Below, one piece after another: positions 1 to 8,352 of a stretch of DNA of 64,000 bases. The DNA lies in NCBI RefSeq assembly GCF_010725885.1, contig NZ_AP022600.1, positions 868,001 to 932,000 on the forward strand, in the 5' to 3' direction. This stretch comes from Mycolicibacterium tokaiense. Lineage in GTDB: Bacteria; Actinomycetota; Actinomycetes; Mycobacteriales; Mycobacteriaceae. The translations under genes were made by a program, and so were the position numbers. The notes under the pieces were generated by a model, which saw only the letters and a program-made list of their open reading frames with translations, ran no database searches and was not told where the DNA came from. The number at the start of each line of letters is the position of its first letter. Within the stretch, counting starts at the first letter, position 1.

Positions 1-573
1 GGCCGCGGCCAGCGCGTCCAGGGTGGGCGAGGCCGCCCCCGGCAGCCGCAACTCTTCCCCACGGGCGGTCAGCACCCGCATGGCCGTCACATTGTCGGAG
101 GTGCGGCCATAGCCCAAAGCTCTTGAGCCACAGGCATTGTTACCGATCATGCCGCCGATGGTGCAGCGCGACAGCGATGACGGGTCCGGTCCGAACCGCA
201 GCCCGAACGGCGCTGACGCCTTCTGCAGCACGGCCTGCACCAGTCCCGGTTGCACCACGGCGGTGCGGGCGTCGGGATCGATGGACAGCACACGGTTCAT
301 GTGGCGACTGAAATCCAGCACCACCCCGGCGCCCACCGCATTCCCGGCGATCGACGTTCCCCCGCCGCGGGCGGTGACCGGCACGCCCTCGCGCCGGCAG
401 ACCTCGAGCACTGCGGCCACCTCGTCGTGGTCGGCCGGACAGACCACCGCCGCCGGAGTGACGCGATACAGCGAGGCATCGGATGAGTACGCGGCGCGAC
501 TGGTGGCGTCCACCCGCACGTCCGAGATCCCGGCGGCACGCAGGGCATCGGCGAAGGAATCCGTCTGGATCAT
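1..573 (-). CDS. FAD-linked oxidase, GlcD/D-lactate dehydrogenase type (N-terminal part)
   Basis: The frame is open from an ATG at 573 to the window edge, giving the first 191 residues of a longer protein. Residues near 60-75 read RGGGTSIAGNAVGAG, the FAD pyrophosphate-binding loop of the FAD_binding_4 family. The later stretch FGPDPSSLSRCTIGGMIGNN is typical of glycolate oxidase GlcD and D-lactate dehydrogenases, which oxidise 2-hydroxy acids at a non-covalent FAD. The C-terminal half is outside the window, so the substrate and any iron-sulfur domain are unknown. The start codon lies inside the inverted repeat shared with the divergent GntR gene, so that regulator probably controls it. The leader would be very short. 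Confidence 0.85.
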   Translation of the reverse strand, partial: MIQTDSFADALRAAGISDVRVDATSRAAYSSDASLYRVTPAAVVCPADHDEVAAVLEVCRREGVPVTARGGGTSIAGNAVGAGVVLDFSRHMNRVLSIDPDARTAVVQPGLVQAVLQKASAPFGLRFGPDPSSLSRCTIGGMIGNNACGSRALGYGRTSDNVTAMRVLTARGEELRLPGAASPTLDALAAA

Positions 574-609
574 TCCTAGCATGCTACAACAGCCGTAGCA
601 TGCTAGGAA
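573..609. promoter_or_regulatory. Perfect 15-bp inverted repeat, probable GntR operator
   Basis: The arms TTCCTAGCATGCTAC (573-587) and its exact complement (595-609) are separated by 7 nt. Each arm contains the 10-bp palindrome TAGCATGCTA (577-586 and 596-605), so two identical sites lie 19 bp apart, about two helical turns. The element sits between the divergent oxidase and GntR genes, the usual place for an autoregulated GntR operator. Binding by that regulator is inferred. Confidence 0.7.
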
Positions 610-635
610 CCCACAGTTTTTGATACTGTGCGCCC

Positions 636-1376
636 ATGGCCGACGCCGACCTCGAACTGGCACCCCTGCCGGCTGCGGGCGGCAGACGGGCCGAACAGGT
701 GATGGAGGCGGTGCGCGCCGCATTGGACGGCGGTGTCATGCGTCCCGGGGTCAAGTATTCGGTGTACCAACTGGCCGACGCCCTGGGCGTCTCCCGAACC
801 CCCGTGCGCGACGCCCTCCTACGGCTCGAAGAGGTGGGGTTGATCCGATTCGAGGCCCGACAGGGCTTTCGGGTGCTGCTGCCGGACCCGCGCGAGATCG
901 CCGACATCTTCGCCATCCGCCTGGCGCTCGAAGTCCCCGCCGTCGGGCGCGCCGCCGCGGTGTGCGATGCCGGGCTGGCCGCCCGGCTGCGAGACCGCAT
1001 GCAGTTGCTGCAGGCCGCCGCGGCCGACGGTGACGAGCGCACCTTCGCCCACCACGACCAGTTGCTGCACGATCACATCATGGAGGCCGCGGGAAACACC
1101 CGGGCTGCGGCGATCGTGCGGTCGTTGCGGGAATCGATCCGGCTGCTCGGGGCCATCACCACCGACCGCGCCCGCACCGTGTTCGACATCGATGCCGAGC
1201 ACCAACCTTTCATCGCCGCCGTCATCGCCAACGACCCGGACACGGCCATGGCGGCCATGCGCGATCACCTCACGTCGACAGCCAGGATCCTGGTGTCGCA
1301 GGCCATTCGCGATCAGGACTCGCCACTGGACGCAGAGACCGTGTGGGCCGAGGCAGCACAGGGTCACAGCCACTGA
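636..1376 (+). CDS. GntR-family transcriptional regulator, FCD subfamily
   Basis: The protein has 246 residues. A winged-helix DNA-binding domain lies at about 20-85, with the typical YSVYQLADALGVSRTPVRDAL helix-turn-helix and the wing LIRFEARQGFRV. An all-helical FCD ligand-binding domain follows (about 90-230), with the metal or ligand histidines in HHDQLLHDHI and in the final helices. FCD regulators usually sense small carboxylates. The gene is divergent from the FAD-linked oxidase, which suggests local control of hydroxy-acid use. Confidence 0.9.
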   Translation: MADADLELAPLPAAGGRRAEQVMEAVRAALDGGVMRPGVKYSVYQLADALGVSRTPVRDALLRLEEVGLIRFEARQGFRVLLPDPREIADIFAIRLALEVPAVGRAAAVCDAGLAARLRDRMQLLQAAAADGDERTFAHHDQLLHDHIMEAAGNTRAAAIVRSLRESIRLLGAITTDRARTVFDIDAEHQPFIAAVIANDPDTAMAAMRDHLTSTARILVSQAIRDQDSPLDAETVWAEAAQGHSH

Positions 1377-1385
1377 CGCACCCCG

Positions 1386-2309
1386 TCACAGCTCGATGCG
1401 CCCCTCCGGGAACAACACCGCGACGGCCTCGGTCATCGTGTCGCGGGCATGGTCGGCACCGCCCGCACCACGCCCGTAGCGGGCTGTGCTCTCCCGCGCG
1501 CCGATAGCCACCACGTAGCGGTGATCGGCGCCGACCAGTCCCGTCGACAGGTGAACCCAGCTGCCCTCGACGCAACACATCCACCCCTGCTTCACCGCGA
1601 TGTCCGGTTCCTCCGGAAGTCCATCCGGCAGCCCGAATCTCTGGTAGTAGCCGTCGGTTCCGGTAACCGTGAACTCGGAGATATCACCCAGGATGGTCGT
1701 CGACGGGCCGCGCGGCAGTCCGCCGCGACCATCGAGCAGCGCAGCGTAGTACGTGGCCACATCGCGCATCGTGGTCTGGGTGCGCCACCAGGGCACACCG
1801 TCGGCGATCGTGGTCTGCGACAGCGCGTAGCGCGCGCGAACCCGGTGCACCATGTCGGATCGCCCGAAGCGGCTCCACAGCGACTGCGCCGCGGTGTCAT
1901 CGGAGGACCGCAGCATCACGTCGATGAGCGCGCGGTCGTCTCGGCCAAGGCTGAGCTCGCCCGCATCGGCGCGGAACAGCACATCGTCGGCGATGAACAA
2001 TTTTGCCACCGAGGCGGTTTCGATTCGCAGGTCGCTGCCGTTGGAGAACTCGGCCCCGGTGGCCCGGTCCAGGACCGCCACCGTCAGATCGGCGTCCCGA
2101 TCGCGAGCAAGGCGGGTGGCCAGCGCCAGCCGCTCCCGGATGGGGGCTTGCGAGACAACCGCGAAGACCTCGGCAGGTCCCGGACGGCTGCCCGACCGTG
2201 TGTGCTCGGCCGACCCGTCGCTCACCACCCCCGGCGTCGACGCCAGAAGAGCCAGCGCCACCACGGCAGTCTGAACGGCCCGGCGTAATGGCCGCCCGGA
2301 AAGTGTCAT
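1386..2309 (-). CDS. Secreted serine hydrolase of the beta-lactamase/PBP fold
   Basis: The start at 2309 is chosen because it follows a GGGAAAGG-type ribosome site and begins a signal peptide (MTLSGRPLRRAVQTAVVALA). The protein is about 307 residues. Residues 100-103 are SVAK, the serine-lysine catalytic pair of penicillin-binding proteins and class A beta-lactamases. RSSDDTAA supplies the second motif, and VKQG takes the place of KTG. A true class A beta-lactamase usually has SDN and KTG, so peptidase or esterase action is as likely as beta-lactam hydrolysis. It would act outside the membrane. Confidence 0.8.
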   Translation of the reverse strand: MTLSGRPLRRAVQTAVVALALLASTPGVVSDGSAEHTRSGSRPGPAEVFAVVSQAPIRERLALATRLARDRDADLTVAVLDRATGAEFSNGSDLRIETASVAKLFIADDVLFRADAGELSLGRDDRALIDVMLRSSDDTAAQSLWSRFGRSDMVHRVRARYALSQTTIADGVPWWRTQTTMRDVATYYAALLDGRGGLPRGPSTTILGDISEFTVTGTDGYYQRFGLPDGLPEEPDIAVKQGWMCCVEGSWVHLSTGLVGADHRYVVAIGARESTARYGRGAGGADHARDTMTEAVAVLFPEGRIEL

Positions 2310-2425
2310 GCGCGCACCTTTCCCGCGGGGCTCAGCTGACGACGTCCACGACCCAGGCTGGCACTGCGACAACGGGACATGCGCGCGTTCACACCGAACT
2401 CATACATTCACCGGGACACCGAGGG

Positions 2426-3697
2426 TCAATCGGCGGCGCCCCCGGCCGACGGCTTACGGCCCGACCCTTTCCCGGCGAAACCGCCGGCGAGGCGGTACCT
2501 TGCGTGCTCCAACAGATTGGCCCGCGGCGTGCGCCAACACTTGAGCGGATGGTGCTCGTCGTGCATTAGGCAGATGTTGCACGAGACGCAGGCCGCGCCC
2601 ACCTGCCCGCCATCGGCCAACCGCAACGCCAGGTCCGGCTCGCGGATGAACGGCCGCGCCATCGACACGAAATCCGCGCGCCGCGCCGAGATCACCGCGT
2701 CGATGGTCTCCGCAGTACGCAGGCCGCCCACCACGATGACATTGGTGTCGACGGCACCCCCCACGGCGTCGGCGAACGGCAGGAAATACCCCTCCGGTTC
2801 GGGCGGTTTGTGCAGCCGGTGCAGCAGCAGGTCCTCCAGTGCGCGCTTGCGCGTCACCGCGATGTACCCGCGGATCGACGCCGACACGTAATCGCTCATC
2901 AGATTCGAGGAGACCTCGACACCGTCCAGGCCGGCGGCAACAAAACCCGCAACGCCGAGCACCGACTCTCCGACCGCCAGGCCGCCGTCCTGGTCGACGA
3001 GATCGGCGAGACCCACCTTCATCGTCAATCCCTTGTCGGTCGGAATCTGTTCTCGCACAGCACGGATGACCTCCAGCGGGAACCTGTCGCGCCGCTGTTG
3101 ATCTCCACCCCAGTCATCCTGGCGCCGGTTGGTCAACGGCGACCGGAATTGACTGATCAGATACCCGTTGGCGCCGTGCAGGTGCACACCGTCGAAGCCG
3201 GCCTCCATCGCCCGTCGGGCAGCCTGCCCGAACGCCGTTATCACTTCCTGGATCTCGTCGTCGTGAGCAGCCCGAACATGCCGGCCGGTCATCACGTTGT
3301 CCACCTGCGACGGCGCCAACGCTTCGGAGTCGAACATCATCGACTGGCTCCCGGCGTGGGCGATCTGCGCGAAGATCCGACCACCCCGGTGGTGCACGGC
3401 ATCGGTCACCCGACGCAATCCTGCGATGGCGTCGTCGGAGTCGATTCCGGCTTGCAGCTCGCCGTACCGGCCGCGCGGGTGGACGAACATGTGCCCGGTG
3501 AAGGACAGACCGACCCCGCCGGCGGCCAGCGCCGCGTGCAGTGCAACGTAGTCGTCGCCGATGCGTCCTGCCGCATCAGCCATCGACTCACCGGTGCCGG
3601 CGCGGATCAGCCGGTTGCGGACAGCGACGGGTCCCAGGTGGGCGGGCGCGAACGCGGATCCCGACGGCCTGGCCGGCAGTGCATGGAGTCGCCCCAT
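2426..3697 (-). CDS. NADH:flavin oxidoreductase / Old Yellow Enzyme family, with an orphan Fe-S motif
   Basis: Translation is assigned from the ATG at 3697, preceded by GGAG, giving 423 residues; the open frame upstream to 4213 is not coding. The protein is an FMN-binding TIM barrel, with HAGSQS, the active-site segment FDGVHLHGANGYLISQF and the flavin phosphate region near VVGGLRTAETIDAVI. Near the C-terminus, CVSCNIC followed by KCW has the cysteine spacing that binds the 4Fe-4S cluster in dienoyl-CoA and trimethylamine dehydrogenases. The C-terminal FAD/NAD domain of those enzymes is absent. The substrate is unknown. It is divergent from the permease at 3909. Confidence 0.85.
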   Translation of the reverse strand: MGRLHALPARPSGSAFAPAHLGPVAVRNRLIRAGTGESMADAAGRIGDDYVALHAALAAGGVGLSFTGHMFVHPRGRYGELQAGIDSDDAIAGLRRVTDAVHHRGGRIFAQIAHAGSQSMMFDSEALAPSQVDNVMTGRHVRAAHDDEIQEVITAFGQAARRAMEAGFDGVHLHGANGYLISQFRSPLTNRRQDDWGGDQQRRDRFPLEVIRAVREQIPTDKGLTMKVGLADLVDQDGGLAVGESVLGVAGFVAAGLDGVEVSSNLMSDYVSASIRGYIAVTRKRALEDLLLHRLHKPPEPEGYFLPFADAVGGAVDTNVIVVGGLRTAETIDAVISARRADFVSMARPFIREPDLALRLADGGQVGAACVSCNICLMHDEHHPLKCWRTPRANLLEHARYRLAGGFAGKGSGRKPSAGGAAD

Positions 3698-3872
3698 CGT
3701 GGGCTCCGTTCGACAAGGCAGCGGACAGACGGCCCGCTGTTCAATATGAGTAAAACATGGCTCAGTGCCGCCCACAGCGAATCGGATCGCCATGAGCGTG
3801 CGATTTGGCATGTTTCGCAGCCAATCTTCAACTGCTGCGGCATCAACGGACAAAGAGTCACCCAACTTTGTC

Positions 3873-3900
3873 TTGACGTAGCTCAACAACGGGGTGATGC
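3873..3900 (+). promoter_or_regulatory. Putative promoter of the NCS2 permease gene
   Basis: TTGACG (3873-3878) and a weak -10, TGATGC (3895-3900), are 16 bp apart. The predicted transcription start falls close to the ATG at 3909, so the message would be nearly leaderless, in keeping with the lack of a ribosome site there. The rest of the 3698-3908 gap shows nothing else clear. Confidence 0.45.
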
Positions 3901-3908
3901 TTTTCTGT

Positions 3909-5303
3909 ATGGCTGAAATCGAATCGGACGAGCCGAGTGTCCTCGATGTCGGCATCCAGGACCGCGTGCCCTTGCCGAAGATGGGCCTCTTCGGGCTGCA
4001 GCACCTCCTCGCGCTGACGGGCATCTGGATCTTCCCGGTGCTGCTGGGCTCCGCGCTGGAACTGAGCAACCTCGAGGTCAGCCACATCGTGCAGGCGTGC
4101 TTCCTGCTCACCGGCATCGTGACGATCCTGCAGTCCAGCCGGATCGTCCGGCTGCCGATCGTGCAGGGGCCCACTGCCGCCTTCTTCGCCGCACTGCTGG
4201 TCGCCGGGGCCACCTACGGACTGGGTACCGCCTTCGGTTCCATGCTGGTGGCCGGCGTCGTCTTCATGCTGCTGAGCATCCCGATCGGCCGGCTGGGGCT
4301 GCTCGGCCACGTCCGTAAATTCGCCGCGGACCCCATCGTGTTCGGGACCCTGTTCATCATCATCGGCGCACAGCTGGCGAGCATCGGGCTGCCGGGCTGG
4401 TTCGGCGTGCAGGGCACTCCAGGCTACGGCTGGTCCAGCTTCTGGGTGGGCGCGGTCGTGGTCCTGGTCATCCTGGCCTGCATGGTGTTCGGGGGCAACA
4501 CCCTGTTCAAACGGGGCGCCATCGTCTGGGGCATCATCGCCGGCTCGGTCCTGGCGCTGGCTTTCGGCCTCTGGTCGCCGCCCGACCTGAGCGACGCAGC
4601 CTTCGTGGGCGTACCGACACTGTTTCCGTTCGGATTCGGGATCGCTTGGCCCGTAGTGGTTCTCATGTTGCTGGCGTTCCTGCAGGCCGGCGCCGAGGCG
4701 ATGGGCATGTACACCTTGGTGGCCGGGTGGGGCGGCGAGAAGCTCAGTCTGAACCGGATCAACCGCGGCCTGTTCACCGAGTTCCTCGGCACCTCCATCG
4801 GTTCCCTGTTCGGCGGTATCGGCACCACGTCCTACCCGGAGAATGTCGGCATCATCCGGGTGACGCGAATCGGCAGTCGGTTCGTCACCATGGCTGCCGG
4901 CGTGTTCGCGCTGGCTCTGGCGTTCCTGCCGCAGCTGAGCCTCTTCATCGCCGGGCTGTCCGGCGCGGTACTCGCCGCCGCCAGCACCGTGCTGTTCGGC
5001 ATCATCGCGTTCAGCGGGGTGCAGATGTTGCGCCGGGTCGTCTGGGACGACCTCAACATCACCGTGGCCGCCACGTCGTTCATCGTCGCTCTGGGCGGTC
5101 AGTGGATTCCCGAAGACATCGTGGCCACCATGTCGCCGGCGGTCCAGAGTGTGCTGACGACGCCGATGATGCTCGGCGTCGTGATGCTGATCGGGCTGAA
5201 CATCATCGTCAACTTCGGCATCCGGCCCATGCTGGCGAGGCGTCGTACCGACGACCCGCAGCCTGCGGTTGCCCCCACGCCACCGGAAGCCGTCGCTGAA
5301 TGA
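3909..5303 (+). CDS. NCS2-family nucleobase (uracil/xanthine) permease
   Basis: This is a hydrophobic protein of about 464 residues with roughly 14 membrane spans. It has the family's QH pair in the first span (LFGLQHLLALTG) and the NAT signature E-N-x-G-x4-T in YPENVGIIRVTRIG. The EN...TR form of this signature resembles UraA-type uracil carriers more than the QN form of xanthine carriers, but substrate cannot be fixed from this alone. NCS2 proteins import nucleobases with protons. The isochorismatase-type gene starts 17 bp downstream, so both are likely one transcript that opens the catabolic island. Confidence 0.88.
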   Translation: MAEIESDEPSVLDVGIQDRVPLPKMGLFGLQHLLALTGIWIFPVLLGSALELSNLEVSHIVQACFLLTGIVTILQSSRIVRLPIVQGPTAAFFAALLVAGATYGLGTAFGSMLVAGVVFMLLSIPIGRLGLLGHVRKFAADPIVFGTLFIIIGAQLASIGLPGWFGVQGTPGYGWSSFWVGAVVVLVILACMVFGGNTLFKRGAIVWGIIAGSVLALAFGLWSPPDLSDAAFVGVPTLFPFGFGIAWPVVVLMLLAFLQAGAEAMGMYTLVAGWGGEKLSLNRINRGLFTEFLGTSIGSLFGGIGTTSYPENVGIIRVTRIGSRFVTMAAGVFALALAFLPQLSLFIAGLSGAVLAAASTVLFGIIAFSGVQMLRRVVWDDLNITVAATSFIVALGGQWIPEDIVATMSPAVQSVLTTPMMLGVVMLIGLNIIVNFGIRPMLARRRTDDPQPAVAPTPPEAVAE

Positions 5304-5319
5304 GAGGACACCCTCGCAC

Positions 5320-6027
5320 GTGAAGTCACCACACCACTACGTCAACAGCGAGCGCCGCGATCTCGACACCGGTGGGGCATTCGCCGCGTTCCTCGATCCC
5401 GCGCACACCGCCGTCGTCTCGATCGACATGCACGCCGGTCACCTGTCCGAGCGCGCGGACTGCCCGTGTCCGGCACCGCGCGGGCGGGAGATCATCGCCG
5501 CTGTCAACGCCTTTCACACACAGGCCCGGCGCGCGGGCGTCCCGGTGATCCACGTCCGTTCCGAGCTGCGGGGCTCCGGCCGCGACGACGTCGGCGGATC
5601 CAGTCCCAGCGCGTGGCGGATCACCTTTCCCCAGCTGGTGGGCGACATCCCCGGGGCGTCGCAGCACGCGCTGGCGGGATCAGAGTGGACGGAGTTCGTC
5701 ACCGAGGTCCTCCCCGGTGACGAGGTGGTCACCGGGAAGAAACGGTTGTCGGCCTTCTACCCGACCGATCTGGATTTCTTGCTGCGGCAGATGGGAACGC
5801 GGGCAGTGGTCCTCGACGGCATCATGGCCGACTGCTGTGTTCTCAACAGCGCGTTCGAGGCGTCGAATCTCGGCTACCGCGTGGCAGTGCCGGCTGATCT
5901 GGTGCGCGGCACCAACAAAGAGCTCGAAGAGGCTGCCCTGGCGATGATTTCCCTGCACATCGGTCTGGTCACCGATGCCGACGTCATCGCCGCGGCGTGG
6001 GCCGCGGCCGATCGAACCTCTGGCTGA
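5320..6027 (+). CDS. Isochorismatase-type cysteine hydrolase (amidohydrolase)
   Basis: GTG at 5320 is preceded by GAGAGGA and yields 235 residues. The catalytic triad of the family is visible: Asp36 in VVSIDMH, Lys140 in VTGKKR and Cys173 in MADCCVLNS. Relatives hydrolyse C-N bonds in maleamate, N-carbamoylsarcosine, ureidoacrylate or nicotinamide. Coupling to a nucleobase permease suggests a ureide- or amide-type intermediate from a heterocycle. The exact substrate is not recognisable. Confidence 0.85.
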   Translation: MKSPHHYVNSERRDLDTGGAFAAFLDPAHTAVVSIDMHAGHLSERADCPCPAPRGREIIAAVNAFHTQARRAGVPVIHVRSELRGSGRDDVGGSSPSAWRITFPQLVGDIPGASQHALAGSEWTEFVTEVLPGDEVVTGKKRLSAFYPTDLDFLLRQMGTRAVVLDGIMADCCVLNSAFEASNLGYRVAVPADLVRGTNKELEEAALAMISLHIGLVTDADVIAAAWAAADRTSG

Positions 6028-6039
6028 CCGGGATCCCGC

Positions 6040-6996
6040 TCAGGGCACCAGCAGCAGTTTGCCCACCGTGGCCCGCGACTCCAGGGCGTCCAGCGCTGCG
6101 CCGGCCTCGGCCAGCGGGTACTCCGCTCCCAGTTCCGGGCGCAACACCCCCCTGGCTGCCAGGTCGAGGAGCAGGGCCGCACGCTCGGCGGCAGCGTGGG
6201 CGTCACCGGCGTAGTGCCGACCGGCAGCACGGGTCAGGAACAGGGATCCACCACCGAGGTCCTTGGCGCAGATGTCAGCATCCTGGCCCGAGGCCGAGCC
6301 GTAGAGCACCATTGCCCCGCGCGGGCGCAGCACGCCCAGAAGCGGTTCGGCCACACCGGCACCCACCGCGTCGTAGACCACCGCCACGCCCTGCGGCGCG
6401 ACGCCGCGGATCGCGTCGACCAGATCCTCGCCATAGGTGAAGACCTGGGCGGCACCGGCACGCTGCGCCACCTCGGCTTTGGCCGGGCTCGAGACCACCC
6501 CGACCACCTGCACGCCGGCGGAGGTGAGCAGCTGGGTCAGCAACACCCCCACACCGCCCGCGGCGGCCGTCACCACGGCAACATCGCCGACGGTCAGGTG
6601 CCAGGCGTCGTGGGCCAGATAGTAGGCGGTGGCACCCTGAAAGAGCACCGCGGCGGCCACCTCGTCGGCCACGCCGTCAGGTACCCGGGCGAAGGCATCT
6701 GCCGGGCCCACCACCGTCTGGGCATAGCTGCCTGGGACCTTCGACCACGCAACCCGTTGGCCCACAGAGAGTCTGGCGACATCCTCGCCCACCGCGTCGA
6801 TGACGCCGACGCCTTCAGAGCCCGGGATGCGATGCTCAGGCAAGGGCACCCGGCCACGACGTTGCATGACCTCCCAGAAGTTGATACCGGCGCGGATGAC
6901 GCGGACTCGGACCTGACCGGGGCCCGGCTGCGCAACCTCCGCGGCGTCTCGCAGGAGCGGCGACAGGCTGTCGTCCAGCACGATCTGCAATGTCAT
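6040..6996 (-). CDS. NADPH:quinone reductase-like oxidoreductase (zinc-less MDR)
   Basis: The 318-residue protein has the medium-chain dehydrogenase layout: a GroES-like N-terminus (PGQVRVRVIRAGINFWEVM) and a Rossmann domain with TAAAGGVG at about 143-150. The zinc-binding cysteines of alcohol dehydrogenases are missing, which places it with quinone oxidoreductases that reduce quinones or enones with NADPH. It is the last gene of the minus-strand operon beginning at 16247, 40 bp after the decarboxylase-like gene. It may remove a reactive unsaturated intermediate. Confidence 0.85.
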   Translation of the reverse strand: MTLQIVLDDSLSPLLRDAAEVAQPGPGQVRVRVIRAGINFWEVMQRRGRVPLPEHRIPGSEGVGVIDAVGEDVARLSVGQRVAWSKVPGSYAQTVVGPADAFARVPDGVADEVAAAVLFQGATAYYLAHDAWHLTVGDVAVVTAAAGGVGVLLTQLLTSAGVQVVGVVSSPAKAEVAQRAGAAQVFTYGEDLVDAIRGVAPQGVAVVYDAVGAGVAEPLLGVLRPRGAMVLYGSASGQDADICAKDLGGGSLFLTRAAGRHYAGDAHAAAERAALLLDLAARGVLRPELGAEYPLAEAGAALDALESRATVGKLLLVP

Positions 6997-7036
6997 GACA
7001 TCAACCTCTGTTCGGGACGGGCGGAACGGGACACGC

Positions 7037-7609
7037 TCAGGCGTCGGTCGGGATGCCGATGTCGAACACCGCCATCAGCTGGGCCAGAGTCCGGTAATAG
7101 CCCACCAGGCTGGTGAGTTCGACGACGGCCTGCACTCCGAGGACGTCGCGGTACCGGGCGAACTGTTCGTCGGTCACCGCGGTGTTGTCCAGCAGGGCCA
7201 CACTCAGATCGGCCGCGGCCTGCTCGGCGGGGTCGGTCGAGCTGAAGGCCCCCTGCTTCAGCTGGGCGAGTTCGACGTCATCGAGTCCGACGGCGCGGGC
7301 CACCCGCTCGTGGGCCCACCATTCGAATTCCGAGGCCAATTTTGTTGCCACCAGCAGGATGCCGATCTCGCGCACCCGGGCGGTGAGGCTGGTCCGGTAC
7401 CGGATCGCAGCGCCCAGTTCTTGCAGCGCACCGCCGACGCCGGGGACGTGGGCCATGATGGCGAACGGCCCGTTCAGGGAGCCGTCCGGCGCCACCACCG
7501 GGAAGTGTTGGGTGCCTTTGAGTCGGTCGCCGCCGGTGATGCCGTCGTAGACCGCTCGCTGGTCCGTCGAGAGCTGATCCGGTGGCAGCGGGGTCAGTCG
7601 CTGGGCCAC
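7037..7609 (-). CDS. Carboxymuconolactone decarboxylase (CMD/AhpD fold) family protein
   Basis: The 190-residue all-helical protein contains the family core LTARVREIGILLVATKLASEFEWWAHERVA. The CxxC redox pair of AhpD is absent, so a peroxidase-adaptor role is unlikely and it belongs with the decarboxylase or lactonase-like members. Its start overlaps the end of the CoxG-like gene by 16 nt, which shows translational coupling. Within the operon it could act on a ring-opened acid, but the reaction is not known. Confidence 0.8.
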   Translation of the reverse strand: MAQRLTPLPPDQLSTDQRAVYDGITGGDRLKGTQHFPVVAPDGSLNGPFAIMAHVPGVGGALQELGAAIRYRTSLTARVREIGILLVATKLASEFEWWAHERVARAVGLDDVELAQLKQGAFSSTDPAEQAAADLSVALLDNTAVTDEQFARYRDVLGVQAVVELTSLVGYYRTLAQLMAVFDIGIPTDA

Positions 7610-8322
7610 CGCGGCGCCTCCGGGAAGGGGAAGTAACGGTATTGCGGCTGTTGCTGTTTGCCGACGCGGCGGCCGAACACCACCCAGCTGAGCAGGAACC
7701 CGAGCAGCCCACCTATGAGAGCCTGCCCGTAGCGTTCCTTGATCATGGGCAGGACGAACGACACCACGTCCAGCCCGGCATCAGCAGGTGCCGCCGGTGC
7801 ACCGGTGGCGGCCGGCGACGTGGTGTTCGATTCTGCTGCAACGCCATTGGTGCTGGGTGCTGCGCCGGCGGGTGCGGTCAGCAGACCGGACAGGTTGGTC
7901 ACGAACTGCCCGATCAGCCGATTGCTCACATCGGCGATGGCGCCGCGGCCGAACTGCGCCATCCGTCCGCTGATCTCCAGGTCGGTGTCGATGAGCACTC
8001 GGGTGCGGTTGGCCGTGACGGGTTCGAGGCGGGCGTGGATCTTCGCGTTGGCCGCTGCCTGCCCCTTGGGGTCCTTGCCGGAGGCCGAGATGACGGCGCT
8101 GTGCGTGGCGTCGTCCTTCTGGGTGAAACGGGCCCTGCCCCGGAAATGCGCTCCGATGGGGCCGACTTTGATCTTGACGTTGCCGAGGTAATCGTCACCG
8201 TCGACTCCGTCGAGGGCGGCACCCGGCATACACGGCATGATCCGCGGGATGTCGGTCAGCAGTGCCCAGGTGTGTTCGAGGTCGGTGTCGATCTCGAACT
8301 CGTTCTTCAATTGCATTGGCAT
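7594..8322 (-). CDS. coxG: CoxG-like SRPBCC protein with C-terminal membrane anchor
   Basis: Residues 1-150 match the CoxG/SRPBCC fold, with MQLKNEFEIDTDLEHTWALLTDI at the start and the typical MPGAALDGVDGDDYLGNVKIKVGPI. A Pro/Ala-rich linker leads to a hydrophobic anchor near 205-225 (IGGLLGFLLSWVVFG). In carbon monoxide dehydrogenase operons CoxG helps bring the molybdenum enzyme to the membrane. Here it lies downstream of Mo-hydroxylase genes and probably does the same for them. The gene overlaps its downstream neighbour. Confidence 0.88.
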   Translation of the reverse strand: MPMQLKNEFEIDTDLEHTWALLTDIPRIMPCMPGAALDGVDGDDYLGNVKIKVGPIGAHFRGRARFTQKDDATHSAVISASGKDPKGQAAANAKIHARLEPVTANRTRVLIDTDLEISGRMAQFGRGAIADVSNRLIGQFVTNLSGLLTAPAGAAPSTNGVAAESNTTSPAATGAPAAPADAGLDVVSFVLPMIKERYGQALIGGLLGFLLSWVVFGRRVGKQQQPQYRYFPFPEAPRWPSD

Positions 8323-8352
8323 CGAGTGCCGCCCTTCTCGGTCGGTCAGAGA

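Noticed and set aside
3698..4213. N-terminal extension of the Old Yellow Enzyme gene
   Set aside because: The open frame continues upstream, but the extra sequence is antisense to the permease gene and a ribosome site fits the ATG at 3697.
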